The notes under the pieces were generated by a model, which was not told the origin of the DNA, did no database searches, and was given only the letters and a program-made list of their open reading frames with translations. A program made the position numbers and the translations under genes. This document shows, piece after piece, positions 25,734-34,787 of a stretch of DNA of 64,000 nucleotides. Source of the DNA: Streptomyces lydicus (GTDB taxonomy: Bacteria; Actinomycetota; Actinomycetes; Streptomycetales; Streptomycetaceae); the NCBI RefSeq assembly GCF_004125265.1, contig NZ_RDTE01000003.1, positions 3,658,001-3,722,000 of the forward strand, written 5' to 3'. Position 1 is the first letter of the stretch. Each line of letters starts with the position of its first letter.

Positions 25734-26091
25734 GATCAGGCGGCGGTCATGGGAATCAGATCGCGCATTGCCCGGGCGGCTCTCGCTTCACAACGACGGG
25801 ATGAATCGCGGACGGTGACGGCGAATGTGGGGCCAGTTGCGTGCATGGTTCCTCAGGCGTCGGGAGACTCCGGTCATCGAGGGTGCGTCGGCAGCCTCAC
25901 CTGTTTTCATGTATTTCAGCGCCGGTAGGTTCCACCCAGGCACGACAAGTTTCAGCAACAACGCCTTGGTGTACGTGTGTTGGCTTCGGCCGCCCCGCCT
26001 CGTCAACGACCTGACGGTGCGCCAAACACAAGACGTCGCCCGCACCGACATGGACTGCCCATCGCCGGATGCCTGGTCGTAACCTGTCGCC
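25734..26091. other. Divergent promoter region
   Basis: This 358-base gap separates the MFS-glycosyltransferase operon from the GNAT-deacetylase operon. It is less GC-rich toward 25900-26000. An 85-codon open frame at 25825-26082 has no ribosome site and atypical codon use, and I did not call it. No terminator or strong palindrome was seen. It should contain both promoters. Confidence 0.5.
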
Positions 26092-26694
26092 ATGTCGTTC
26101 ACGCACCATCTCAATCACACACGCAATGCGTTTTTCCCACTTGCACTACCCGACATCGATGCCGAGGTGACCGTCTGCACCGATGCCGCTCACTTCAGGG
26201 CGGAGACCGGACGGATATACGACAGCGTCTTCCCGGAATCCGAGCGCTCCTTCGCCGTACCGCCAGAACGTCGCGAGGCGGTCGACCGGATTCGCGCGCA
26301 GCGCGACGACATACACCGGGAATACCTGCTTCTCCGGGACGGCAAAGGGTCCGTGGCCGGCTGGCTGACCGGGGAGGTGGAGGACCACGAGACGTTCTAC
26401 GTGCGCACCGTGGGTATCGTCCCCGAGTATCGCCACACTGGAATTACCGAGCACTTCTACCCGCATTTCCTCGCATACATCAAGGCGTTGGGGTACGAAC
26501 GGCTGACATCCCAACACCACCCGAACAACAGGGCCATCATCATTCTGCAACTCCGCGCGGGATTCACCATAGAGGGCTACAACGTCGACGAACGGTGGGG
26601 CCCGCAGGTCAAGATGGTGCGCTATTTGCACGACGACCGGGAGGCCGAGTTCCACCGGCGGCTTCGACTTCCGGTGTACGACCGGAGGCGCTGA
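26092..26694 (+). CDS. GNAT-family acetyltransferase
   Basis: This 200-residue protein has the GNAT acetyl-CoA motif region at VRTVGIVPEYRHTGITEHFYPHFLAYIKALG, a variant of the usual Q/RxxGxG/A loop that reads RHTGIT. A late motif-B segment is NRAIIILQLRAGFTIEGYNV. Donor binding is therefore likely, but the loop is unusual. It acetylates an unknown amine. It is 3 bases before the polysaccharide deacetylase gene. An acetylase next to a deacetylase suggests swapping of N-acyl groups on an amino sugar. Confidence 0.78.
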   Translation: MSFTHHLNHTRNAFFPLALPDIDAEVTVCTDAAHFRAETGRIYDSVFPESERSFAVPPERREAVDRIRAQRDDIHREYLLLRDGKGSVAGWLTGEVEDHETFYVRTVGIVPEYRHTGITEHFYPHFLAYIKALGYERLTSQHHPNNRAIIILQLRAGFTIEGYNVDERWGPQVKMVRYLHDDREAEFHRRLRLPVYDRRR

Positions 26695-26697
26695 GCG

Positions 26698-27474
26698 GTG
26701 ACACCGATCACTCACGACGAGAGCACGCCGGGCTGGTCAGCTCCCGACTCCCTTCCCCCGGTGGTGCGGCACGGCTCTCGCACCAGGCGCGAGGTGGCGC
26801 TGACATTCGACGCGGACCTCACGGCGCACATGCGCAAACGCCTCGCGTCCGGCGAGGTCGCCTCGTACGCCAACATGCAGGTGGTCAAGGAACTCCAGCG
26901 GGCGAATGTGCCCGCGACGATGTTCCTCACCGGCCTCTGGATGGAGGAATACCCGGCCGAAACCCGCTATCTGGCCGCTGACGAGCTGTTCGAGCTGGCG
27001 ACGCACTCACAGACCCACCGTGCTTTCCGGAGGAAGTGTTTCACCCTCGGATACGCGCCCCCCGAGGAGATGCTCGAAGAAGTCGTCCGGCCGATCGAAC
27101 ACCTCCGGAAAACGACACCGCGGTACACCCGCTACTTCCGTTTTCCCGGTGGCTGTTACGACGAGACGGCACTGCGCACCATCGCGCCGGCGGCCGTCAC
27201 GGTCGTGGACTTCGACGTGGTGTCAGGCGACGCGTTCTGCGATTCCGCCGACAAGATCGTCGAACAGACCCTCGACCGGGCGACCAACGGCTCCATCATC
27301 CTCATGCACCTCGGGGGACCCAACGCCCCACAGACCGCCAACGCTTTGCCACGCGTGCTCGACGGCCTGCGCGCCGCGGGACTGACCCCGGTCACCCTCA
27401 CCCGGCTCCTCGACGGGACAACCCCTCAGCCATCGGTTCCCACGGGCGAACGCCCGGCCACGACCGAACGCTGA
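26698..27474 (+). CDS. Polysaccharide deacetylase (NodB domain)
   Basis: This 258-residue protein starts at GTG 26698. It shows the NodB motifs: LTFDAD (motif 1; the family usual is TFDDG), ELATHSQTH (metal His pair), YFRFPGGCYD (motif 3), and SIILMHLGGPN (motif 5 His). These enzymes remove N-acetyl groups from polymeric or small GlcNAc-containing substrates with a divalent metal. No signal peptide or membrane helix is present, so it acts in the cytoplasm, unlike peptidoglycan deacetylases. This points to a small-molecule substrate. Confidence 0.83.
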   Translation: MTPITHDESTPGWSAPDSLPPVVRHGSRTRREVALTFDADLTAHMRKRLASGEVASYANMQVVKELQRANVPATMFLTGLWMEEYPAETRYLAADELFELATHSQTHRAFRRKCFTLGYAPPEEMLEEVVRPIEHLRKTTPRYTRYFRFPGGCYDETALRTIAPAAVTVVDFDVVSGDAFCDSADKIVEQTLDRATNGSIILMHLGGPNAPQTANALPRVLDGLRAAGLTPVTLTRLLDGTTPQPSVPTGERPATTER

Positions 27475-27498
27475 CGTCACACGCCCCACGCAGTAGGC

Positions 27499-27543
27499 GG
27501 CAGCCCTTCGCCACTTCGCCGACCGGCAAGCCGAAGGGCTGCC
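27499..27543 (+). terminator. Hairpin terminator after the deacetylase
   Basis: GGCAGCCCTTCG at 27499 pairs perfectly with CGAAGGGCTGCC at 27532 over a 21-base loop, 25 bases after the stop. Confidence 0.65.
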
Positions 27544-27660
27544 CCTATGGGCGGAGCCGACAACGCAGACCCCAGACCCCTCCACCCCGAACGACGAGCA
27601 GTCCGTCCTCGACGACCTCGTCAGGCGCTCACAACCGCTTGCCGCGGTGGCGTGGGTATC

Positions 27661-27790
27661 TTCCTCACCTCCACCTGAGCAGCCTCCCGGACGCCCGTTC
27701 CCGCAGGACGCGGTCCGTGCTCAGCGCAGCGTCGGCGAGGAGGTGGACGCGCCCGTACAGATGGAGTCAGCTCTCGGCCGTGGGACCCGT
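27661..27790 (-). pseudogene. 3' remnant of an APH-like kinase gene
   Basis: Read on the reverse strand, this stretch gives TAES-stop-LHLYGRVHLLADAALST and, after frame loss, GRLLRWR-stop. The intact kinase gene at 47630-48427 ends with TAEGRLHLYWRIHLLADAALSTD and ARRLLRWR-stop. The DNA of the two sites is clearly alignable across about 130 bases. Only the last ~45 codons survive, with an internal TGA, so it is a decayed relative of that gene 20 kb away. Confidence 0.75.
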
Positions 27791-28064
27791 GCCGGAGAAC
27801 CCGCGGCTGAGCGCGGTCCTGGCGCCCCATCCGCCCACGCACACGCACGCAAACGGCCCCGGACGAGAAGTCCGAGGCCGAACAAGACGCCTCCCGATCG
27901 GTCGCTGATCGCGCCGGCAGGGATGATGTTTGCCCAGGTCAGATGCGTGGCGGTGGCGGTGCCGGTCTCGAAGGGACTCCCGGCGTGCGTTGGCTCCCAC
28001 AAGGGTCGTGTGCCTTCGTGTGGATCGACAGTCCGCCTCTGGCCGATCGCGCCGGATCACTACC

Positions 28065-31000
28065 ATGAGTACTCCAACGGACGGGGGATTCGTGGTGGAT
28101 GCGCGTCTTGGTGAGCTGGCCACTCGCGTACGGGAGTTCGGCGACGGCGGAGATCCGCGGCACGTGCTCGACGACGACGCCTTGGCCGTCGCGGCGGAAC
28201 TCTCCGCCTCGGCCAACGGGCGCCCCGAAGAGGCCGACCCCGATGTCCTGCACACCATTGCCGCGTTCTATTGGGCCCGCTCCCTGGCACACAGGCGCGG
28301 CGCCCTTGCCGCCCGGGACCTTGAGACGGCCATCGGTGTATTCGGCCTGCTCTACCTGGTCGATCACCGGCGAGTGCCGCGTGAGCTGTGGCCCCGGCTC
28401 GCCGATGAGACCGGATACACCCCGTGGAGCGATCCGCTGCAGCATGCGGCAGATCTGGTCGTCGATGCTGAGGAGACAGGTGACACCACTGCCCTCGACC
28501 GGGCGATCAGCCTGATCAGGACCGTCGCAGACAGCGATGACAACTCATACCGGGACACCGTCCACGGCCTCGCGCTCCAACATCGCGCGGCTCTTCTCGA
28601 CCGTCCTGCGGTGGAACGGAGCACCGATGCCGATGCCGCGGTGGAGCTGCTGGGCAGTGTGGCCGCTCTGCCGGAGCCGTCCGCCCTGCGGCGCGCGAGC
28701 CGCCGAACGTCCTTCGCCGATGCCCTCGTGCGACGCTTTGAGATCGCAGGGGACATCGAGGATCTCAGCCGAGCCGAGAGGGCCTGTCGGGATGCTCTCG
28801 CGGACGCTGCCGGGGACGCCTCTGCGTATGCGCGTGCAGCGGCCGCACTCGGTTCGGCTCTCGGCCGTCGTGTGGAAGCAACGGAAGCGACATCCGGTGA
28901 CGAGGAAGGCGTGGTACCTGCACTGCGCGAAGCGGCCGAGTGGCTGCGCCGGGCGGTTGACCTGACGCACGGAGCCCATCGCGAGGCGCACCTGACCAAC
29001 CTGAGCAGGGTCATGAGGATTCTTCTTGAGCGGACTTCCCGCGCCAGGAGGGCCAGACGGGGTCGGCAGTTGAACGACGCCGTTGCGGCCGAGGGGGACC
29101 GAGCGGCCCATCGGGAAGATCCCGAGGTCCGACGCCAGGCCGAAACATTGGTCGGTCTTGCTGGGCAGTTCTCGGCACGCGTGTTGACCGAGAGCGAGGC
29201 CATCCGCCGAGTGAAGGATCAGTCCCTTGAGCTCTCGGAGGACGCTGTGGGCTCCGTGGTGCTCGGTGCCTTACGTCTCGTACAGGCCGGCACGCCGTAC
29301 GAGGCGGTGCCGGCGCTGACCCTCGCCTTGGAGGCCGCGCGCTCCCGTTGGGATGCCGGACAACGAACGCCCTGGTGGTGGGCGGCCGATGTCTACGTCG
29401 AAGCAGGACGGCTCGCGCTGATCGAGGTGGCCGACGGGCTGCTCTTCCGCCGCGCCTGTGCCGTGGCGGACGAACAAATCGCCGTTCTGCGCGACAGCGG
29501 CCGCGCCGAGGACATCGCCGAACTCGCCGAAACACTGTTCGCCGCAGGGCTGCTGCGGGTCAGCCCGTATGTGGGGAACATGTCGGGACTGTCCTTCGAG
29601 TCCGCCCATGATCTGTGGCGCGAACGCCAAGCTCGGCACCGCTCCATCCACCCCGACGATTCCGTCGCACCGGAATCTGCGGAGATGCCTCCTCCACTGG
29701 TCGCCGCCGAGGAGGCGGTCCGGTATCTGCGCGAGGCCGCCGACCTGTCGCGCGAGCACGAGCGAGGGCGTGTTCTCAAGGCGTTGGCTGAAGCCCTGTC
29801 CATGGTCGCCGGTCTCAAGCAGGAGTCGCATGACGAGGAGATCCGGACGGTGGCCCGTGAGGCGTTCGACCTGCTGGACCCGGTCCGGGATCCCCTCACC
29901 CATCTGTACCTACTGCGAGTCCTGTGCTTGCTGGGTGAACTCTCGCTGCCTGGTGACCTTCAGGACGTCCTGCCACTGCCGCTGGCCGCCATCCGGGACC
30001 GACAAGGGATGCAGGAGGCCGCGAGCGTCTTCGCCGAGGCCCTCACGCTTGCGGAAGATGCCCGCCGGCCCGACCTGGAACTCCAGCTGATCGAGGCCGC
30101 GGACCGCGAACTCCCCGACTTGCCCGCGGATTCCTACCGCCGTCGCCGCTGGTCCAGTGAGGTGCACTGTCTGGCAGGCAACCGTCTGGCCTGCTTCGCA
30201 GGGCTGATCCGAGTGGAGGAAGCCGCGGGAGCGCTCCGCACCCGCGCGGACGAAGAGGGCTGGCCTGCCGAGGCACGGGCGGCGACCCTCATCCACCTCG
30301 CCGCGCACGCCCGTGGAAACGAGGAGGAGCACATCGGCCGCGCTCTGACAGCGGAGGCACGGGAGCTGGCTCCGGAGTTGTGCCGGCGATGCGGTCCCGC
30401 ACTGGGCTACCTCGACGGCACACTCTCGTACGACATGGGACTGCGTAGGTCGGGAACGGGACAGGAGGCCCTCGCCGCACGTCACTTCGCCGACGCACTC
30501 GCCTCCTACGCCTTGTGCGGCCAGATCGATATGGCGCTGAACAGCCTCGATGCCGCATTGCGCAGTGTGCTGTCAGCCGACGAGAACAGCGCCGGCATGG
30601 CCGTGGCGGCACTGATCCCCGCCGCCGTATGGCTGCGGGGCGGCATCGACGAAGCCATCGGCTGGAAGCTCCGGGATCTGTACCAACAGCTGATCCTCAA
30701 ACTGAGCGGACCCACCATCCCCTACGGCCTGATGATGGCAATACACCAAGCCGCCAAAGGAATTGACCTCACGGTCATCACCGAACAGCCCGGCCCGTTC
30801 ACCCCCTCAGCAAGGCTCTCGCGACTGCTGGACCGCATCCGGGCGGATGAAGCCCAGCTGTCCGGACCGCTGCGCGAGCCCGAACTGCCTGGCCCCGAAG
30901 AGGCCATGCTCTTCTACGTGGGCACCGGCGAGTCCGAACTCGGAAGCGATGCCGCAACGGAGCACCGCAACACGCAGCGCGCCGCGGACCGGTGGATCAG

Positions 31001-32207
31001 CCAGGAAATCCTGGCCACCGGCCACATGGACCGTATACCGATGATGTTCCCCGACGAGTTACAGGCACTGCTGACCGAAGACACCGTGCTGCTCTCGCTG
31101 TATCTCGGGCACGCCCGCCGGCAGGGCACCGAGACGCCGGTGCCCTCTCTGTCCGGCATGGCAGTGACCCGCGAGGACATGGAGCACCGCACCGCGCTCC
31201 TGACGAATTTCGAAACCGGGCTCATTCGTTTCACGCGTGCACAGCACACTCTCTTCGCCCACCCGGTGGCATTCCACGTCGCCGCCCTACGTCAGGCCAT
31301 CGTCGCGGACCCGCTGCACCGGCCTGTCAGCCGTGAGGCGCAGAAGCAGCTGAGGGAGGACAGCTTCTCCCATCTGGCGGGCTTCACCGCTTTGCTGGAC
31401 GGCTGGCGGGCCCAGGGAAAGCGACACCTGTGCATCTGGCCCAACGGCCCATTGCACTACCTCCCGTATCACCTGCTGGAGGTCGACGGCCGTCCCCTCG
31501 CCGAGGACTGGACCGTCACTCAGGTGCCGAGCCTGGGCTTCCTCCGTACTCCGGCACCCGGCCCTCACCGTCCGCCCAAGCGTGGGCTCGTCGCCTTCGC
31601 ATCCGCGGCCGGGGGAACCCGGCACGGTCTCCTCGCTCGGAACGCCCTGGAAACACACGCCGACCAGGTCGCAGTGGCGATGCGCGGTCACGCAGTGCTG
31701 GGGGCCGCAGCGACACCGCGGCGACTGCTCACCGAACTCGCCGACGCGCGTTACGTCCACGTGGCCGCTCACGGGGCCCACAACGAGTGGGCCCCGTGGT
31801 ACCAGTGCCTGTTCCTGTCGCCGGATGCGGACAACGACGGTCGTGTCTTCGCCCACGACATTCTCCGGGCCGACCTGCGGGGCGTCGAACTCGTGACGAT
31901 GAGTTCCTGCGAATCCGCTCTGGGTCGCTTCGACGTCAATGACAATCTGCGCGGCCTGCCCGCCGCGTTCCTGTCCGCCGGCGCCTCGGCCGTCATCGGC
32001 TGCCTATGGCCGGTCCACCCGGAAGTGGCCACGGACTTCTTCGGAACGCTCTACGCGCGTCTCGCGCAGACACCGGACCGGCGAGCCGCCTTCCGCGCCG
32101 CGCAGTCGGCCGTCCGCGGCCGCCATCCGGCATTCCGCGATTGGGGCTCGTTCTGCTTCATCGGCGACTGGCGCCATGCGGATTTGAACCAAGGAGTTGC
32201 CTCGTGA
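28065..32207 (+). CDS. Giant CHAT-domain (caspase-like) protein
   Basis: This 1380-residue protein combines a long helical, TPR-like N-terminal region (residues 1 to about 1000, rich in repeated LLDRPAVERSTDADAAVELLG-like helices) with a C-terminal CHAT protease. The expected catalytic pair is visible: His at about 1236 in HVAAHGAHNEW and Cys at about 1282 in TMSSCESALGR. LPAAFLSAGASAVIGCLWPV follows, as in the family. CHAT proteases act in bacterial cell-suicide and anti-phage systems. The ATG at 28065 was chosen as the first in-frame start near the promoter. Two TTA codons occur (about 29271 and 31061). It overlaps the next gene (GTGA). Confidence 0.85.
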   Translation: MSTPTDGGFVVDARLGELATRVREFGDGGDPRHVLDDDALAVAAELSASANGRPEEADPDVLHTIAAFYWARSLAHRRGALAARDLETAIGVFGLLYLVDHRRVPRELWPRLADETGYTPWSDPLQHAADLVVDAEETGDTTALDRAISLIRTVADSDDNSYRDTVHGLALQHRAALLDRPAVERSTDADAAVELLGSVAALPEPSALRRASRRTSFADALVRRFEIAGDIEDLSRAERACRDALADAAGDASAYARAAAALGSALGRRVEATEATSGDEEGVVPALREAAEWLRRAVDLTHGAHREAHLTNLSRVMRILLERTSRARRARRGRQLNDAVAAEGDRAAHREDPEVRRQAETLVGLAGQFSARVLTESEAIRRVKDQSLELSEDAVGSVVLGALRLVQAGTPYEAVPALTLALEAARSRWDAGQRTPWWWAADVYVEAGRLALIEVADGLLFRRACAVADEQIAVLRDSGRAEDIAELAETLFAAGLLRVSPYVGNMSGLSFESAHDLWRERQARHRSIHPDDSVAPESAEMPPPLVAAEEAVRYLREAADLSREHERGRVLKALAEALSMVAGLKQESHDEEIRTVAREAFDLLDPVRDPLTHLYLLRVLCLLGELSLPGDLQDVLPLPLAAIRDRQGMQEAASVFAEALTLAEDARRPDLELQLIEAADRELPDLPADSYRRRRWSSEVHCLAGNRLACFAGLIRVEEAAGALRTRADEEGWPAEARAATLIHLAAHARGNEEEHIGRALTAEARELAPELCRRCGPALGYLDGTLSYDMGLRRSGTGQEALAARHFADALASYALCGQIDMALNSLDAALRSVLSADENSAGMAVAALIPAAVWLRGGIDEAIGWKLRDLYQQLILKLSGPTIPYGLMMAIHQAAKGIDLTVITEQPGPFTPSARLSRLLDRIRADEAQLSGPLREPELPGPEEAMLFYVGTGESELGSDAATEHRNTQRAADRWISQEILATGHMDRIPMMFPDELQALLTEDTVLLSLYLGHARRQGTETPVPSLSGMAVTREDMEHRTALLTNFETGLIRFTRAQHTLFAHPVAFHVAALRQAIVADPLHRPVSREAQKQLREDSFSHLAGFTALLDGWRAQGKRHLCIWPNGPLHYLPYHLLEVDGRPLAEDWTVTQVPSLGFLRTPAPGPHRPPKRGLVAFASAAGGTRHGLLARNALETHADQVAVAMRGHAVLGAAATPRRLLTELADARYVHVAAHGAHNEWAPWYQCLFLSPDADNDGRVFAHDILRADLRGVELVTMSSCESALGRFDVNDNLRGLPAAFLSAGASAVIGCLWPVHPEVATDFFGTLYARLAQTPDRRAAFRAAQSAVRGRHPAFRDWGSFCFIGDWRHADLNQGVAS

Positions 32208-32944
32208 CCCATCTGGAACTGCCCCCGACCCCGCTCCGCGAGATCGACCTGGTGGAGGTGCCCCGGCTGCAGTTGCCTGCCCCGCAGCGACGCATCGAAG
32301 GTCGGGTATCGCTCAGCACCGCCGTCGTTCACCCACTGACCGCCGAGGAGGCAGCCGCAGGCGAGGCGGATTGGCTCGGCTTCCTGACCGCGGAGGCGTC
32401 GCACAGCGACTATCTCCTCCTCAGCCTCACGTGCGCCTTCCGCCCATCGGCAAACAGTGATCCTTTCGCCGACGCTGCCGTCGGCGTTCGCCTGGAGTCC
32501 CCTGATGAGCCTGCAGACCGACAGCCGATCGCCTGGTCGATCTCTCCCAAGAAGCGCTCCCACCCGGTGGAACGGGCAACCACCATTGGACTCAGTGCCA
32601 AGCTCGCGATCGAATCCACCCTCGAAATCACCCCTGGCCAAGGCCGGGAGGACCTTTTCATCATCGGAATGGGCGAAAGGGACAGCGACCCGGAGTGGCG
32701 CATCCAGGCGACCAGCCGTCACCCCCTGATCGGGGACGAGACCTTCACGCTGATCGTCAAGGCCACTGCCGGCGCTCCCGTTCAGGCCCACGTGACGGTG
32801 GCAGCCACCATCAAGCATCGGCGATTCGGCTTGATTCCCTACCGGGCAGACCTCCCCGCCGCATTGCGCACCATCGATCTGCGCCGTCAGACCGATCGGC
32901 GCGGCCAAAACCCAACGGCTGGCTTGCCTACGAGCGGCGCTTGA
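32204..32944 (+). CDS. Unknown protein coupled to the CHAT protease
   Basis: This 246-residue protein starts at a GTG that overlaps the CHAT stop (GTGA), so translation is coupled. I recognise no family. It has alternating beta-strand text (RIEGRVSLSTAVVHPL, DYLLLSLTCAFRPS, EDLFIIGMGERD, ETFTLIVKATAGAPVQAHVTVAATIKHRRFG) that suggests a beta-sandwich. It has no signal peptide or membrane helix. As the only partner in the operon it could be the protease's target, regulator or sensor; none of these can be shown from sequence. Confidence 0.75.
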   Translation: MTHLELPPTPLREIDLVEVPRLQLPAPQRRIEGRVSLSTAVVHPLTAEEAAAGEADWLGFLTAEASHSDYLLLSLTCAFRPSANSDPFADAAVGVRLESPDEPADRQPIAWSISPKKRSHPVERATTIGLSAKLAIESTLEITPGQGREDLFIIGMGERDSDPEWRIQATSRHPLIGDETFTLIVKATAGAPVQAHVTVAATIKHRRFGLIPYRADLPAALRTIDLRRQTDRRGQNPTAGLPTSGA

Positions 32945-33573
32945 CGCAAAGCGGCCTACCTGCGGCTTCCCGCGGCCGCAGTGAGCGGAGCGAGCCGCCG
33001 GAGTGAGGTGATGCCGTTAGGCCAGTCCTGCTGCACGGGACTGAGGAGCAGGTAGAAGAGTCTGATCACGTCCGATCCGGCGGGGGCCGGGCGGTGCGGG
33101 CGGGACAAGCGGCCCGCCCGGCCTCGGAGCCGGGGCCGCGGCTCGGAGAAGGTCATCACCGACGCACTGGGCATCCTGCTGACCGCCGAACGGGAGGCGC
33201 CGCTGTCCGGTCGCGACGACGAATTCGTCGGCATGGCTTTCAACGGCTGCACGAGCAAGCGCTTGGGTGAAATCGTCGGCCTGGAAACGGAGTTCGTCCG
33301 GCCTGGCGCAATCCGTGTCGAGTGGCAGCTTTACGAGCTGGACACCGGCGAGCTGATCCGCTGCCCGCCCAAGGGGGCATGCCCCGTACCGCTGCTTTGT
33401 GAGCCCTGGCCAGGAGTCCCGGCACAAGGGCGCAACGCCGACGAGCGGGCCGACACCTGCTTGATCCCGGGCCGATGCGTCTCCGCCGCGTTCGATCAGG
33501 CCAACCCTGCCAAGTCAGCAGATCCGCGGCCCGGTGCACTCGACGCGCCGAGCCGCGGTTGCTTGGGGGCATC
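32945..33573. other. Gap with integrase remnant only
   Basis: Apart from the integrase fragment at 33149-33376, this 629-base stretch between the CHAT partner and the next gene holds no coding frame with credible codon use. A GCAGTGAGCGGAGCGAGC-like segment near 32978 resembles scrambled terminal sequence. No terminator hairpin was confirmed. Confidence 0.45.
33149..33376 (+). pseudogene. Tyrosine-recombinase (integrase) internal remnant
   Basis: The frame reads KVITDALGILLTAEREAPLSG, then RDDEFVGMAF, then GEIVGLETEFVRPGAIRVEWQLYELDTGE and LIRCPPKG. This matches the start of the catalytic domain of Streptomyces phage/AICE integrases, whose usual text is TGMRWGE(V)VGLE followed by RVEWQLYELDTGE. 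The first catalytic Arg region is garbled (NGCTSKRLGE), and the C-terminal His-x-x-Arg/Tyr part is missing. It lies 1.7 kb from the tRNA-Thr fragment, consistent with a dead element. Confidence 0.7.
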
Positions 33574-34029
33574 TCAGATCAGGGGGTTCGCGCCGATCGT
33601 CACTTCTGTATTGGCGAGCATCCGGGCGATCTCCATCGGAAGGTTCCCGAATTCCTCCATGACGACATCGAACGGGTCCACAAGCTTGGCTTCACCGTCG
33701 TGTGCCACGCCTTCGATGACGTAGCGGAAGCCGCGCGGTGAGGTCTCGTCGTCCAGGACCTTCGACGAAGCCCCGTGCTCGCGAATTCCGACATCTGCCA
33801 CGTACGCGGCCAGATCATTGTGCAGGGTGACCCAGTCATCCTGCTCGAATTCGTCAAGCGGGAGCCTGGACACGTAATCCTGCAGCGGGCCGATGAGGAT
33901 CAGGGCATCCTGCTCGTATTGCTCAGCGGGGATGTTGAGCATGTCGGCGATCCCGAGCACATTCTCGTGCGCATCCTGGGCCCACTGATCGAGGTCGGCT
34001 CGCGCCTGGTCTGCCTCGGAAAACTGCAT
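33574..34029 (-). CDS. Hypothetical acidic protein, 151 residues
   Basis: This is an acidic protein without signal peptide or membrane helix. The ATG at 34027-34029 follows a strong GGGGAGAGAAGGA. The sequence begins MQFSEADQARADLDQWAQDAHENVLGIADML and ends DPFDVVMEEFGNLPMEIARMLANTEVTIGANPLI. Codon use is less biased than in the core genome. The size and charge resemble immunity or antitoxin proteins, but I recognise no family. It lies among decayed mobile-element pieces. Confidence 0.65.
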   Translation of the reverse strand: MQFSEADQARADLDQWAQDAHENVLGIADMLNIPAEQYEQDALILIGPLQDYVSRLPLDEFEQDDWVTLHNDLAAYVADVGIREHGASSKVLDDETSPRGFRYVIEGVAHDGEAKLVDPFDVVMEEFGNLPMEIARMLANTEVTIGANPLI

Positions 34030-34215
34030 TCCTTCTCTCCCCAGTGGTGTGCCGCCTGCACGACACCCGGCACTGGTGCGCATCCTTGCGGTTCACAGCC
34101 CGCGTCGGACCCCGCACCATCATGGACGATCCAGGTGCACCCACAGCCTCTTCCCGGGTGTCCAGTAGGGCCGCCCGGGCTCGCTCAGCACCACCACTGT
34201 CCGCCGACGTCGATG

Positions 34216-34485
34216 TCAGCTGCGGATGTCAGCGGCCCGTCCTACTGGCTCGATGACATCGGCCCACACGCGAGTGGACCAGGGGTTTCCGTGCACCCCA
34301 AGTCGCGCAGCCACTACGTCATCAAGGAAGCGTGCGTTGGAGGTCTCCAGGGCCTCATGCGGCCACCAGAAGGAGTCACATTCAGTGCACAGGGAGAACG
34401 AAGACCCACCGTCCCTGAACCGGTACGGATGAACCCGGCCCTGCTCGCAGCACGGACACTGTGGAAGCCGTCTGGGCACGCACAT
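34216..34485 (-). CDS. Small zinc-ribbon-like protein
   Basis: This 89-residue protein has two cysteine knuckles, CPCC near residue 11 and CTEC at about 33, followed by DSFWWPHEALETSNARFLDDVVAARLG. The paired CxxC spacing suggests a zinc ribbon. No partner is obvious. It lies next to a 35-codon gene and a decayed GntR gene, and the ribosome site is not distinctive. Confidence 0.55.
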   Translation of the reverse strand: MCVPRRLPQCPCCEQGRVHPYRFRDGGSSFSLCTECDSFWWPHEALETSNARFLDDVVAARLGVHGNPWSTRVWADVIEPVGRAADIRS

Positions 34486-34578
34486 CGCCGTTCAGATCGG
34501 CCGGAAGGCGCTCGGGTCGGTCCCCGGCGGAAGGCCCCTGGACATGTTCACGTAGACCGGACCGTAAGGAGTGGCGGT

Positions 34579-34686
34579 CTACCACGCCTCCCACTGATCT
34601 AGATCATGGGAGCAGAACCTCTTCAAAAAGCTGAGGAACTCCTTGAACTCATCGTCCGACAGTCGGCCACTCTCCGTCTGGTCCAT
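34579..34686 (-). CDS. Short conserved-looking protein, 35 residues
   Basis: A short frame from the ATG at 34684-34686 encodes MDQTESGRLSDDEFKEFLSF followed by LKRFCSHDLDQWEAW. The amphipathic helix pattern and DLDQWEAW end resemble a recurrent small Streptomyces protein of unknown role. There is no strong ribosome site, and it could be the end of a lost longer gene. Confidence 0.45.
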   Translation of the reverse strand: MDQTESGRLSDDEFKEFLSFLKRFCSHDLDQWEAW

Positions 34687-34787
34687 ACACCGAGGCTAGA
34701 TCACCGTCCCAGCCCCCAAGCTCTGAGCTTGGGAATCACCGATGGTCCCAGCCGTGCGGCGAACTCGGGCTGCGGGCCCGGTCCCAA

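Larger units (their letters stand above)
27475..28064. other. Gap holding a terminator and a kinase remnant
   Basis: This 590-base gap contains the deacetylase terminator and the aminoglycoside-phosphotransferase-like remnant listed separately. From 27791 to 28064 I see only the leader of the CHAT gene. That leader has no clear palindrome or tRNA-like structure. Confidence 0.5.

Noticed and set aside
25825..26082. 85-codon forward frame in the divergent promoter gap
   Set aside because: No ribosome site, poor codon bias and no recognisable sequence.
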